Shown piece after piece: positions 35,513 through 48,751 of a DNA stretch of 64,000 nucleotides. A model generated the notes under the pieces. That model had not been told where the DNA came from, made no database searches, and worked only from the letters and a program-made list of their open reading frames with translations. A program made the position numbers and the translations under genes. Positions within the stretch are counted from its first letter, which is position 1, and each line of letters starts with the position of its first letter. The stretch spans positions 51,748,552-51,812,551 of the forward strand of contig OX419756.1 in assembly GCA_948567375.1 (NCBI GenBank), written 5' to 3'. This DNA comes from Lunularia cruciata (lineage: Eukaryota > Streptophyta > Marchantiopsida > Lunulariales > Lunulariaceae).

Positions 35513-38500
35513 GGGTACCGGTTGTATTGGTCCCACATAATCAATTTCCCATTTCTTGAATGGGGCCAATGGTAAAATTGGTCTCAAAGGCCATTGAAAA
35601 GTAGCCGTCGGCTTTCCCGTTCTTTGACAAGCATCACAACTTTGGATATGGACATGCATGTCTTTGTACATCGTAGGCCACCAATACCCCAAAGAAGAAT
35701 CTTCTATATAGTATTCTTCAAGGCATAGTGTCCCCCCGATGCTTTGGAGTGTAAAGACTCAATTATGCCTCCGACTTCATATGACTCCAAGCATCGCCTA
35801 AGTACTTCATCTTTGCCCATCTTGAATAAAACATTGTGTTTCAGCTGATACGGCCCCATTCTCTTGAGCAAGATTGCCCTCTGCTCCAGGTCCAGCCCTT
35901 CAAGACACTAAAGAGTATGCAGATAATGATATTTGGCTGCATACCTCGTACTTTTCATTGCTATTAATTGATATAACTCTTCATCAGGGAACCAATTGTT
36001 GATCTCCCATTCTTGGTCTTGAGTTTCCAACCTGGACAGGAAGTCCGCATTTGAATGCAAGGCTCCCTTCCATACTTGTACAGTATATGTGAATTCTTGT
36101 AACAACAAGATCCATCTTGCAATTTGCTCAAACAAATCTGCCTTCTTGACCAAATGTTGCAATGTGTAATGGTCAACATAGAAGACAAACTTGTATCCCA
36201 GTAGGTAGTGGTGAAATTTCTTGCAGGCATACACCATTTTGAGTGCTTCTCTTTCAATTTTTGAATAGTTATTTTCTAAAACCAAAAGTTGTCGGCTAGC
36301 ATAATAGATTGGGTAATCCTTCTTCTTGTTGTCCTTTTGACTCAAGACTACTCCAATTGCCATGGACAAAGTATCCACATATACATGAAAAGGGGTGTCC
36401 CAATTGGGGCTCTCATGATTGGTGCTTCAACCAATTTCTTCTTCAATACCTGGAAAGCTTTTTCTTGATTTGCTTCCCATAGGTAGTCTTTGGATTTCTT
36501 CATAAGCTTTGTAAGGGGTGCAGCAAGCACCACATAGTTTGAAACAAAGCATCTATAGTATCCAACATGTTCCAAGAAGGCTTGTAGCTCCCAAGTGTTC
36601 TTCAAAGATTCCAAAGCTGAGATTACTTTAACCTTCTCGACATCAACTTCAATACCTTGGCTTGACACCTAATGCCCCAAAAGAATTCCTTCCTTCATTG
36701 CGAAGAAGCATTTCATTGGGTGTAATGACAAACCGGCAAAATGACACCTTTCAAAAGTTTGCAGGAAGGTAATCCAAATGTACATTTCTTTGCCCAAACC
36801 CACAAAAATCATCAATGAAGACTTCCACAAATTTGCGCAAGAAATCCTTGAAGATTGAATTCATCATCCGCTGGAAAGTAGCAGTAGCATTACACAACCC
36901 AAAGGGCATTTGATTGTAAGCAAAAGTGCCCTAATTGGTAGTGAATGTGGTTTTTTCCTTGTCTTCTTCTTGGATGGACACTTGATTGTACCCTAAAAAT
37001 CCATTGAGAAAACTGTAACAAGGGTGACCAGCTACTTGGTCCAAAATTATATTGGTAAAAGGCAAGGGATGGTGATCCTTCCTTGTGACTGCATTTAACT
37101 TGCAGAAATCTTGGCATACTCAAATCTTCCCCATTTTCTTCTTTGGAACAATGACAATAGGTGAGACTCATTCACTACTTAAGATAGGAAAGATTATTCC
37201 AACTCCCAAGTACTTGTCAATTTCATCTTTCACCAACATCGAGTACTTCAGGTTCAAGCGGTATTGTCTCTGCCAAACCGGAACTGCACCTTCAACCAGA
37301 TCAATCCGGTGTTCTCCAAATTCTTGTGGAATACCTAGCATTTGATCAATAGACCAGGCAAATACATCCCGGAATTCTATAAACATGGTAGTGTATTTTG
37401 CCAACTACTCCAAAGTGATTGTCTTCAAAATTTTCAAAATTTTTCCTTTGATCAAGACAACGTCTTGACAGTCATTGGGGTTGATGACTCCTTTGACATG
37501 GCTTACTCAGCATAATCCAAGCCGAGCTGCCATCAAACCCCCTTCTTCTAAGTCATGCTCACCCGAGGAGAGGTTATATGGATCTTTGTCTTCTAAGTCC
37601 ACCTTGCAACATTCCAAGTAATTGACTTGGACTTTGTTTTCAAAGTCTTTTGAGGACAAAGACGAGGTGTCTTCAGATTTGTCCTTGTCTTCAGACAAAC
37701 TTTTTTCCCCGAGATGGGGAACCTTTGTCCAATTCACAATCACCAGCTTCTGATCTTTGGATGAAATGTCCTTGAACCGTAGCTTCTATTGGTGCCAATC
37801 TACCACAACTTGGGCACTATACAACTAGGGTCTTCTGATCAATAATGGGTAACCAATTTTGGTCACTAGTTGCAACACAATATAATTCAACTTGAAGGGC
37901 ATCCCTCCAATGATCGTGGTAATGTTTGACAACATGCCCAATGGCCATCTCCTGGTTTGGTCTGCAAATTCCAATACTCAAGGTGTTGGCTCAAACGTAT
38001 GATACCCCAGTGGATTTGCAATATCTTTGGTCATGACATTCACACCGGAACCTGAATCAATGGGTATCGATGTGATCATGCACCTTGCAATCTCCGCATC
38101 AACCTTGAGAGATCCCAGATCCTCTTGTTCAATACAATATATGGCAGGCAGGTCTTTCTTAGGCATCGCCCTCACTTTCTTGAGGGAAAAATTCAGCTGC
38201 CTCTTGTATAGCTTAGTCTTCCCACAATTATTTAAATGTGACATTTGCAGTTGTGGTTGCCAAATCCTCTATAATATCATATTGGGGTACTCCTCCTAAT
38301 TTCACCGTCTTTGCCTTTGACTTTGCGTTTAAAGTCTCTCCATATTCAAATTTGACTTTGGGACGTTTCATGATGGTGATGGAGGTACTAGTGGTCTTGA
38401 CCCAAGGTTCCTCAGGTTGGCCCACCTTGGCTTGGATCAGATCCTTTACTTTGGATCGGATATCCGCCGGAAAAACTAAAGGCTTTGTCTTCGTCTCCTC

Positions 38501-39112
38501 CTCTAGACTCAGTTCTTGGGTCTTGATTACCGCTTCCTTGAGTTCTTTTTGCAAGGCTTTAGCTTTGGATTTTGCGAGGATCTTCTCCTCCTTGGCAGAA
38601 AGGATTGACTTTGGGCGTAGTCTCTTTGCCTTTGTGTGGACAAATAGGTCTTACTCAATTCTTTGGGATCACGCTTCTTCTTAGTTGCGCGTGTCTCAAC
38701 CTTCAAAATTTTGAGGTCTAGCCATTCTGCTTCAAAGGCCGGGCTTCCCTCTTGAGGTCTCTCCTCCTCAAGTGTGATACAATTTACATTGGTGGCACTT
38801 GTTGCCTGAAGCGTAGCATGCTCAACCGAGATCTATACATATTTTACAGGTGGCTTTGGGTTTAGTGGACACAGGCATTGGTTGCCCATATGACCCAATC
38901 CTTTGCAATTTCCACATAGGAGAACATACCTAATTTGCCGTCTTGGCTCCGGACAGTTTCGAGACCAATGTCCTATCAAGCCACAATTGTAACATGCCTT
39001 GAGTGCAACATTTTGAGGTTGAATTTGGTTGCTCATCAGTGATCTTTGTGGGAGAGCATTGGGGTTATACTCCCTTGGTCCATACCTTGGACCTTGGTAC
39101 AATGTGCTTGCC
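35513..39112 (-). pseudogene. pol and C-terminal gag of Ty3/Gypsy element D
   Basis: Minus strand, in order: two CCHC knuckles (CYNCGLIGHWSRNC and CGNCKGLGHMGNQC, about 38850-39010); protease motif IPIDSGSGVNVM at about 38035-38065; the RT approach FAWSIDQMLGIPQEFGEHRI (37168-37404); RT core with MPFGLCNATATFQRMMNS and the catalytic VFIDDFCGFG at about 36802-36825; RNase H with GVVLSQKDNKKKDYPIYYAS and FVFYVDHYTLQHL (35908-36378); integrase zinc-finger end CDACQRTGKP and first catalytic Asp in WEIDYVGPI (35513-35692). This gag-PR-RT-RH-IN order defines Ty3/Gypsy. Stops and shifts inactivate it. A family-C LTR cuts the integrase at 35512, and gag continues beyond the family-A nest at 48752. 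Confidence 0.85.
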
Positions 39113-39162
39113 TGTGGTGCCCACATTTTATTTTATTTTTTGTTTTGTTATCATTTGGAGAA

Positions 39163-42100
39163 GAAGTAAGCAAGAAAGTCGAATTGCAAAAGAGAGAATA
39201 GACGGGAGTGTCTTTGGAGGAAATCCAAAGAAGCTGACTTTGGGTCCAATGATGGAAGTACTCAAAAGAGAAGTACAAAGAAGAAGTCCAAAGAGCATCA
39301 TCTTCAGATCTGGGAGCAAAGGCCGATGCAAAGACCATCTAACAACCTTTCTATGTGGCAAGAAAGTACACTTCAAGAAATGGTGGAGGTAGAAGAAGCA
39401 TGTCTTGACAGTGATAGGACAACAACACGCAAAAGAAGGGGGAGTTGATTTTGAAATCAAATGAAGAATGATTGCAATTCAGGGTAATATAAAATTGCAA
39501 TTGCACAAGGGAAAGTTGAAGATGTCAAGTAGATTTCGTGTCCCTATGAGTAGTCGTCCTGTAGTAATGCGTGTCAAGAAGCCAATTGAGAGTGAAATTT
39601 TCCAAAATCCAGAAGGGGTTAAAGTGTCTCGTCCAAGAGAAGGAATAGTCTTTCAGTGCCAAAGAACAAGAGGGCAGATCATGGCAAAGAAGGTCACAAA
39701 TGCTCTGGCAGTACAAAGTTTCACAATTTGTAGGTTGGATGTCGTAGCAAGGATCAAAGTCTTGAATAGACTTCATATTACTTTCTTAGCATGAAACTGG
39801 AAATTCAGTTTCCCACAAGTCATGGTAGAGATAGCTGCCAGTAATTGCAAGGAAGGCCTTGAAGTTGAGGAGAAGAGAGGAAATCCAACTTGATGGACTG
39901 AGTCGGATTGGAGGTTAGTGTTGGGGAAGGAAGTAGGAGAACCAACAAGGATCACCTTCTATCGGAAGTGTGATGCTGCAAAGGAGATGGCGGACATACA
40001 AAATTTGTTCTTAGCTCCACATACCATGAATGGTTAAAAGGTGGAGTCCTATCGGGACTTGATTAAATGAAGTATCGTAGGGATGATAATTGCCATGTTC
40101 AAACCTGAACAAAAAACTTACGTGAACATGTAGCAGGCGGTCTTTTTCCACCAGATGTTCGCGGGAGTGAAGGTGAACTGGGCAAAGTGTTTTCACCAAT
40201 GAACGAGGCAGATGGTGGTCAATTGGAGAACAAGTTTGCCTCCACATTATTTTTCATAGTTTGCAGCATACTTCTACTTTGGGTTGAACTTGCTGACAAC
40301 GGAGGAGATGCGTTGCATGGTGTTGTATTTCCATCTTGATTTGAGACTAGAAGCGGATGAAGAAGAACTGTGAGCCGGCCTGTCTCTCACTCAGGATGAA
40401 CCTCTGATGGCTATTATGGTAGCGCACCATGGACTAAGAAGGCAAGGAACCCGAACTCCATCATACTCCTCCAAGGCTAACACTCCAAGACTCAAGACAT
40501 TGCTCACTAGAGAACTCAATGAGAGAGATAGTTGCAAATGAAAGGATGATGAGTATCTCCTCACCCCTTGTTTATATACTTGTGAAATAGTTACGTACCA
40601 AAGTTACTAATTACCATAGTAACTCAAGTTACTAGACTAAAAGTCAAGTAAAGTCAAAAAGTAGAAAGGAATATCCATTCACATGGGCATATTCCCCTAA
40701 GCATGTGGTCTTATCTTGACCCAACCACTAAGTCAAGGATTCCTTCACATGGGCTATCCTTGGACTAAAGAAGAATCCAAAACAAAAAGGCTTGCGGGCC
40801 CAAGAGTTCTCAACTCTTTCCTCAAAGCCAAACACCTAGGAATAATACCAAGTCAACACACTAAAATCCAAAATAGTGGTGCTCATCTTTTCTACTTCCT
40901 CTAAAGTAAGGTCCCCTCTATCTTAGCTATGAATAACTTTAGCTAACCATGACTAATATAGAACCATCCTTTATCTCTATATAAATAATATCTCTTAAGT
41001 ACTTGTAATACCAAGCTAAATATCACAATACCACACACATGCACAAATGGGTGTTACAAAACAACAATACATGGCACACCTGAGAGCTAGTGATGATCAC
41101 TTCTTGAGGAAAGGACAACAAAAGATAGAAGAAGTCACAAGCCCAAAGACGAAGAAGTGCAATAAACCCAAAGAAGCAAAGTTTCCGCCAGCACAAAGGA
41201 AGACCCAAAGATTGGTTTTGCAGAGTAAGAAGGTGGTGAAAGAAGAACAATTGGAAACCAAGTCTGAAGGGGAGACATAGTCTAGAGGAGAGGACTTAGA
41301 AGAAGTGGAACTCACGTTACAAAGTGAGGAATCTGGAAGCAAGAGTGAGGGTGAAGATAAGGTTTAGCAATTGGCTCAAGAAGAAGAAGAGGATGAAGCT
41401 TGTCATGTGATGATTGACAATGTAACAAGAAAGATGAATCTCTGCATAGCCCTGGTCGTGGAAAAGAAGGGAGCTGAAAGACAAAAGGAATATCTTGCGG
41501 GTCCGAGTTTAGTGGGTAAGGAAGAAAGCTCGGAAGTAGTGTTGCTGAAGATACAAAGATCACGACTTTGGTAGAAGGAGCCGGTGGAAGAGGCGAAGTA
41601 CAAAGATGGGGCTGAAGACGAAGAGCACTTTGGAGGAATATAGTATCTATCCAAGGTTGTCACTCCATTATTGGAGCTGTTGAAGGAGCACCAGAAGGAA
41701 AATTCCCCAAGATTGTATGAAGGCGACGAAGAGTTGTAGGTGTTGAAGTATCTGTTGGCTGAAATGAAGGGTTTGCAGGAGCGTATAACCTAAAGAGACA
41801 AGGAACTTGAAGAACTTCGGGTGGATACAATCTCAAAGAAGAAGACTTTCAAGAAGTTGCAAGAGAGTTTTGAGTCAAGAGGGAGAGAAATACAGTAGCA
41901 AGCCAAAGAGTTGAAGAAGCAGGCGATGTTGCTGACCAAGATGACAAAAGAAGTTAGTGACGTGCGCATTGAGAGTATTCATGTGAAGGTGATGGTTGCA
42001 GTAATGGAGCAGGAGTTAGAAAGCTTGAGGAAAAGTGCAGTCGGGAAGGATCAAGCATGGCAAAGAGAGTTGGCGATCTGACATCAAGAAGAAGAAAGAT

Positions 42101-42770
42101 TGTGCGAGTTGGTATGAAGTGCTGAGTTGCAGAGTTCTCAGTATGCAGAGGAGAAGAAGATGTTTGCTACTGAGTACAAAGACAAATTGAAGATGTACCG
42201 AGAAGAGTTGAAGGTAGAGTGATCTTGAGGGTGTGAGTCAAAATCATTAGGAGACGTTGCGGGAAAATTGACAGCTATGTTGTGCACTAAGGCTGAAGGA
42301 AGATTGGAAGAAGCAAGATTACACGAGTTGAAGTTGCTTGTGCAAGAAACTAGGAAGAGGAAAGCCAAAGATGTGGATATGAATACTTTACTGATCCGAT
42401 TAAGGGAGAGAGTAGATTGGAAGATGTCAAAAGTAGGAGACAATGTCAGTCTCAGATTAGATTTAGTCAATTCAGAGTTAGAGAGAATTAGGAGTAGTGT
42501 GACGGAGGAGAGGAAGTCCAATGTTGCAGAAGTAGGAATTCAGGTGTCATTGGACTTGTTATTTGACACATTAGAGAAGAGTAGGTCAGGAGATAAAGAG
42601 TAAGATAAGTCATTCCTTAGTGCAATTGTAGTTCCTAGTGAAGTAGTAGTAGAAGGAGTGAAGGAATTAGTAGTTGTAGATATACCCGAAGAAGGAGAAG
42701 TGGTAGGAAGATCATTGGGTTTGAAAGCAGATGGCGAAGTAGACATCAAATTGTAGTACAAACAGTTTTG
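39163..42770 (+). pseudogene. LTR-encoded protein, long nearly single-frame copy (LTR 14), split by B4
   Basis: Plus-strand reading runs from the basic N-terminus (39200-39300, ERIDGSVFGGNPKKLTLG) through the N-terminal block at 39468-39794 (MRVKKPIESEIFQNPEGVKV, TICRLDVVARIKVLNRLHIT), the second block at about 40000-40360, then after B4 the linker (41059-41370), coiled coil (41371-42400) and tail (42420-42760, EVGIQVSLDLLFDTLEKSRS). Pieces before and after B4 are in one frame once B4 and its 4-bp duplication are removed. A first ATG near 39249 would give about 940 codons. Stops such as TGA at 39792 (from TGG) inactivate it. Confidence 0.75.
40369..41058 (-). mobile_element. Family-B solo LTR (B4, 690 bp)
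   Basis: On the plus strand it begins TGTGAGCCGGCC and ends GTGTTACA. Flanks read GAAC (left) and AAAC (right); removing the insert restores GAAGAAGAACAACAATACAT-like reading, seen as GAAGAAGAGCAACAATACAT at 30817. A fifth duplicated base may have been lost from the A run. It inserted into the linker region of the frame in LTR 14. Confidence 0.75.
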
Positions 42771-43809
42771 AGATATGAAGAAGCAGATATGAAGAGTTGC
42801 ATTGTTAGTTCAAATCTGCAAGTTTGTAGAGTTGTAGAACAGTATAGTTATTAGTAATTGTTGATTGCTTCACTATTTAAAGAAGGCATTTGCAGGAAAA
42901 TGTTGTTCAATATTTGTGACAACCTGGCAAATATCACTTTTGCGGTAATCGGGTAAGTAAAGTTTGTTCCCGTAGAGATACGATTCAAAATTAGTCAAAT
43001 ACAAAGTCAAATATCACAATGTAGTTCTTCTTGGTTGCGTCTTCAATCTCTTATGTAAAAACTACACCCATAAGAGATTAACAAGCACTGATTTGTAGTC
43101 TTGTCACAAAGTAACCTTCCTTAATCACAACTCCATCAATTCTTTCCAAACAATCTTGATTGTGATGATTCAAGCTCTCCCAAAAATAGCACTTCACTGC
43201 AAAACAACTTCGCCTCAGAATTGTGTTCCACCCCTCCACTGAAGGCACAACTTCCTCGATCAAAATTGCTTCACATCAACTTCACATTGCACTCACAAAT
43301 GCAAAATACTACCAACACTACAATTCCTCTCAGATCTGTCAAGGCAATGCTTCAATTGCACTTCACTCAAGATCAAACACAGAGAATGAAGATCAAGGCT
43401 GTGGAATCCAACATCCAACAATCACACTACTTGCACTTTGAATTTCTCCACACAGTCACAATTACAGACACAACGTTGATACTCAAAATCAAGCTCAAGC
43501 GACGAGCATTGCTTCACAACACTTTGCTTTATCTATTCTCAGAAATTATGAGCACTAAACAACATAAGATTGCAAATGCCACTCTTAAATAGTGAAGCAA
43601 TCATCAGTTATCTTCCTAATGTACCACTTCCTAACAACTCTACAAACTTACAGATCTGAAATGACAATGCACCTCTTCATATCTGCCTCTTCAAATCTTA
43701 ATTTTGTTACTAATCTGATCCAATGTCTACTTCTTCTTTGGCTTTCAAATTCAATCCCAAAGTAACTTTACTCAATACTACTCTATTCTCAGGTTTCATA
43801 ACTCCTACG

Positions 43810-45181
43810 TGTGGTACCCACATTTTTCATTTTGGACAAGTTTCGAAGAAGAAGTGCCTTGCTGAAACCAAATGAAGAAGAAATGAGTAGAAACGTGTGT
43901 TTTGATCAAGCTCAAGGGAGTCTACTTTGTGTTAGAGGAAGAAGGACTCAGATTGGATCAGACCCAAAGAAGCTTACTTTGTGTCAGAGGAGGAAAAAAC
44001 TTGGATCAAACGGCGAAGGAGGGCAGACCCAAAGGAGGAAGGGAAGTTGCAGGTTACAATTCTTGTGGGGACCATATCTCAGTAGAGACAAGTCTAAATC
44101 AAGCATGCTATATTTCGTTAGAAGCGTCTCGTTTAGGGCTTTCCATTGCCACCCAAATCATAGAGTTTGGAGGTCTGTACAAGAAGTTACAAGCATTTGA
44201 AGTTTTGGGAGAAGATGTACATAGTAGTTTAATGTCTTCGGGTTGGTGTCTTCAGGTCAATGTGACTTCAGACTTTGGACTTCGGACTTCGGACTTGAGA
44301 CTTTGGACTTCAGGTTTACACAAATTTAGGTCAGGAGACTTTGCCTCAAGACGAAAATGACTAAATCCGAGGTAGTTGGACCTCGGAGTGTAGTGAAGGT
44401 GACTTCGGGAATCTTACTAGAGGTATTAGAGGAAGTTAGAGTAAGGAAAGAAGATAGTTAGAATACCCATGACTTCAATTTCAATTCTGATTGAATATAG
44501 GAGAAAATAAGAAGAGAAATAGTAGTAGTGAATAAACCCGAAGTGCAAGATCAGACTGTAAGTGTCTTCGGGTCAGTTACATGAGTGATTAGGAGAAAGT
44601 GGGTTGCAAATTGAAGGTGTAGATAGTGGACCCATGCTTTCAATTATAATTCTTGATGAGGACACAATAGAATTAGTAAAGTAATTGATAGTAGTTAGAC
44701 CCAAAGTAAGAGAGATAGGAGTGCTGGTGTCTTCGGATTTGACATTTGACACTTTAGAGAAGAGTGGGTCAGGAGATAGAGATTTAGAGTGATTACTTGT
44801 GATAGGAATTGTAGATCAGGAAAGAGAATTGTTAGAATTGGTAGAGGAATTAGGAGTTGTGAAACCCGAGGATAGAGTAGTAGGGAGTAAAGTTACTTTA
44901 GGTTTGGGTTTGAAAGCCGAGGAAGAGGTAGACATCGGATCGGATTAGAAACAAAATTCAGATTTGAAGAGGCAGATATGAAGAGGTGCATTGTCATTTT
45001 GGATCTACAGGTTTGTAGAGTTGTTAGGAAGAGGTACATTAGGAAGATAACTATCGATTGCTTCACTACTTAAGAGTGGCATTCACAATCTTATATTGTT
45101 CAGTGCTCATAATTTCTGAGAATAGATAAAGCAAAGTGCTATGAAGCTGTGCTCCTTGCTTGAGCTTACCGGGTTGTCACA
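43810..45181 (+). mobile_element. Family-A solo LTR 16, short class (1372 bp)
   Basis: It starts TGTGGTACCCACA at 43810 and ends CCGGGTTGTCACA at 45181. Flanks are CTACG (43805-43809) and CTATG (45182-45186); the single difference is C to T at a CpG. Its non-coding sense-3' part is shortened: the sequence jumps from TTGAGCTT directly to the terminal CCGGGTTGTCACA. It retains a decayed duplicated tail-coding region (44460-44945). It inserted into the tail of the frame in LTR 15. Confidence 0.85.
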
Positions 45182-47710
45182 CTATGTCCTCCACCAAATC
45201 TAATAGTTCTCGTTCCTTATCTGAAATTTCACTAGTAGGTAATCTTTCTAACTCCTGATCTCCCGACCCACTCTTCTCTAATGTCTCCAATGGTAACTCC
45301 AAAGACATTTGCACTCCTACTTCATCTACTTTGGGTTTTGCTCTGACATCCTTATGAAGTTTATCTATCTCTGATTTCACTAAGTCTAATCTAATCGTGA
45401 TATTGTCTTCTACTTCCAATATCTTCCTATCTACACAAGTTCTTAGACTGATCAACAAAGCATTCAAGTCTTTGTCTTTTGCATGTCTCCTCCTCGTCTC
45501 CTGCACCAACAACTTCAACTCGGGCAGCCTCGTCTCTTTGATGCGCACATTGGCCTCTATACTCAGCATCGCATTCATCTAAATCACGATCTCTTTTAAT
45601 GGATCCTATCTCATTTTCCTCTCCTGTTCTCGATCTGCAAGCCAATCTTCTCGGTACATTGCCAATTTTGCTTCAAACTCGGCTTTCATAGCCTCCTTCT
45701 CCTTCTCCTTTTGTAGAATCTTCTCCTCCTGATTGCAAAGTAACTCTCTCAACCTCTCTTCTTCTCTATACCGCACTATCAACTCTCATTGCCACAGCTG
45801 CTTCTTCTCCTCTACACTCTCCATCACCCTATTGAGCTCTTGCTCTTTCTCGGCTACTCTTGCCATAGCATGGATAATTTCTAGTCTTGAATCAGCAAAC
45901 TACTGCTTCAAGATTTCATATTCAACAATTTGTCTTTCCCTTGCTATAACACTCTGCTCTATTAGCTCCTCTTGATTCCTTGCTTCTCTCTTCAAGTTCT
46001 CAATCACTTGATTCTGTACTACTGCATCTACTCGTAGTACTTCCCTTTCCTCCTCATCTTGAATTATACTCTTCTTCAATTTTGAGTTCTCTTCTTTTAA
46101 TTGTGCTAACACCTGCAACACAATTTTCACCTCTAGACACTTTGACTGCATCTCCTTCTTCTTGTGTTCTAACTTCACCAATAAGGGGCACACAACCTCC
46201 CGTAGGTACTCCACTTCTTCACTCGAGGTTACCTTGACTTGCAGAGTGATCTCTTTCTTCACTTCTTCTTCTCTTGATACTCACCTCCTGAGCTACAGCC
46301 TCCGTATGAGAATGGATGCTTCACTTCCTGAACTTGCATTCTCCTCTTCCCTTACCTTACTCGGCCCCGCTTCACACTTTGCGTTTCACTTGGAATGAAC
46401 TCCTCTTTGAATGGTAACATTTATATGTTCCTACTCTGGCACTTTGTCTTCTAACTTTGAGTTACCTTTCTCTTCTATCTCCATCATGGCTTCTTCTTCC
46501 TCGGGTACCAATGTCATCTCTCCTCCATCATCACTATCACTACTTGTGTCTCCACACTGCAACGTGAGCTCAAGTTCTTCTTCTCTTTTTGAGTCTTTGG
46601 ACTTGCACTCGGCTTCGCCCTTTGATTCTTCCTCCGATGATGTGATTACCACCATACCTTTCCTTGGGTTTACTCTTTTGGTATCCCAAGGTCTTATTTT
46701 CTCAATGTCTTCTCCTTCTCCTTGTCAACTCCTCTTCTTTGACTTTGAAGTACTCACATCCAACTGCACACTCTTCCTCGTCTGCGCATAATACTCATCA
46801 CTACTCCTGATCTGAAGAATGTACTGCTGTTCCTCCATGTCAACATCCTTTCTTAAGTCGGGATGGAGATGCGACACCATTCTGTTGTGCTTCGCTGCAT
46901 TGAGCAAGTTCAGCCCCAGATAAAAATGAGCTGCAAATGGCACAATGTAATGTGGAGGCAATTTATCCCGCAAATTCCACACCATTTGTCTTGTTCACCC
47001 ATGGAAGCACTTTGCCCAATTAATCGGCTCTCCTGCAAACATCTTATGGAAGAACACCACTCGGTGCTTCATCACATAAGTCATTCTCTCCGGCTTCAAG
47101 ATTGCCATTAAAGCACTCACAATCCCTTGCTTGACAAGATCCTTGTAACTCTCTACTTTGTATCCATTCTTCATGCACTTTGAAGAGAAAGCATCTCTCA
47201 CCTCCTGGGTTTCTTTTGCTACTTCTCCCTTCTCCAAGAATGTGGCACCTTGCTCCGTGCTTGCTTCTCTTCCGAGTACTAACCTCCAATCCAACTCCAT
47301 CTAATGAGCCGGATTACCTCTCTTCCCCTCTTCCTCAGGGCCATCAAGACATCTACTCTCTATTATCTCAGTCATGAACCCTGGAAAGCTCACATTCCAG
47401 TTCCATGCCAAGAATGTGATCCAAAGTCTACTCAAGACTTCAATTCTTGCGATCACATCTAACCTCCAAATCGCATGATTTCTCACTACAAATTTGGAGT
47501 TCTTCTTCCCTCCCATCTTTCTCTCTTCCTCTCTAGGCTGGGGACTATTCTTCCTATTGATTCCCAGATTAGCTCTCTTGAATTCTCCTCTACACACCAA
47601 CGCATCTTTGACTCTACTTCCCTTCCCATGATCTCTTGTAAGATGACTTCTTAACAGCAAAGGAAAATTGCTTGTCATTGCTTCATCTTTAGCCCAATTT
47701 TTATAGAGTC
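45182..47710 (-). pseudogene. LTR-encoded protein remnant in LTR 15
   Basis: Minus strand: tail and coiled coil at 45177-45578 (EVGVQMSLELPLETLEKSGS), coiled coil at 45900-46262 (YLREVVCPLLVKLEHKKKEM), acidic linker at 46431-46655, second block at 46725-47300 (PPHYIVPFAAHFYLGLNLL, NGYKVESYKDLVKQG), N-terminal block at 47301-47678 (IARIEVLSRLWITFLAWNWN). It is closest to LTR 4 and LTR 18, sharing PLLVKLEHQKKEM-type wording that LTR 9 lacks, so at least two coding subfamilies exist. Stops and shifts are present. The final part of the tail lies left of LTR 16, at about 43690-43809. Confidence 0.75.
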
Positions 47711-48751
47711 ACGCCTTCTTCATCTCTCTTCAATTTGAGGTTCTATCAAGAAATCACACCTCTTGCATGCTCTTGTCACTATCAAGTGTCCTTCACGCTA
47801 TGACCACCGTTTTTGAATGGTCCCTTCTTGAATCTCTTGCCCTGAAGTAAAGTTGTTACATTGTCCTTGCCTTGGGTTGAGCATCCCCAATATGAAGACT
47901 CCTTACTTTGGGTTGTATGCTGATAGGGAAATTACGAGTACTTTGCCTTATGACCCAAAGCCACGTTATCTCGAGTTTCATCCCAAAGACTCTTTTCTTT
48001 GCCTTCTTTGCTATACAGGTGCAATCCAACTTCTCTATACACTTCTCCATCCAAATTTTTAAAAAAACAAAAATGTGGGTACCACAATAGTCATATTTCT
48101 AAAGATAGATAAAGCAAAGTGTTTTTTTCAGTACTCGTCACTTGAGCTTGAGTCTGAGTGTCAACTTTGTGATTGTGTTTATGAGTGTGTGGAGAAATTC
48201 AAAGTGCAAGTCAGTGTGTTTGTTGGATGTTGGATTCCATAGCCTTGATCTTCATTCTACAACCTTGATCTTTACTCTGTGTGTTTGATCTTGAGTGAAG
48301 TGCAATCGGAGCAATGCCTTGATAGATCTGAGAGGAATTGTAGTGTTGGTAGTATTCTGCATTTGTAAGTGCAGTGTGAAGTTGATGTGAAGCAATTTTG
48401 ATCAAGGAAGTTGTGCCTTCAGTGGAAGGGTAGAACACAATTGTGAGGTGAAGTCATTTTCACAGTGAAGTGCCGTCTTTGGGAGAATCTGAATCATCAC
48501 AATCAAGATTTGTTTGGAAAAAATTTGCTATGTTGTGATTATGGGTGTGTGTATTCATGACAAGTTGTCAAGATTATGAGCTTGTTACTCTCTTTTGGGT
48601 GTGGTTTCTACCTGAGAGACTAAAGACACAACCAAGAAGAACTACATGTTACTGTTTGACTTTGTATTTGACAAATTCTGAATCGTATCTCTACGGGAAC
48701 AAACTTTACTTACCCGATTACCACAAAAGTGATATTTGCCGGGTTGTCACA

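Larger units (their letters stand above)
42915..48086 (-). mobile_element. Family-A solo LTR 15 (contains LTR 16)
   Basis: It begins TGTGACAACCTGG at 42915 and ends GTGGGTACCACA at 48086. Flanks are ATATT (42910-42914) and ATAGT (48087-48091), one mismatch. Removing it rebuilds TTCAATATTCATATTT, the uninterrupted LTR sequence visible at 34527-34542. Without LTR 16 its length is about 3.8 kb. It inserted just downstream of the TATTTAAG box of LTR 14. Confidence 0.85.
39113..48751 (+). mobile_element. Family-A solo LTR 14 (contains B4, LTR 15 and LTR 16)
   Basis: It starts TGTGGTGCCCACA at 39113 and ends GGGTTGTCACA at 48751. Flanks are TTGCC (39108-39112) and TCGCC (48752-48756), one T/C mismatch. 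Element-D gag reading stops at its left edge and resumes at its right edge, which confirms the boundaries. Removing B4 and LTR 15 leaves about 3.77 kb. Confidence 0.85.
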
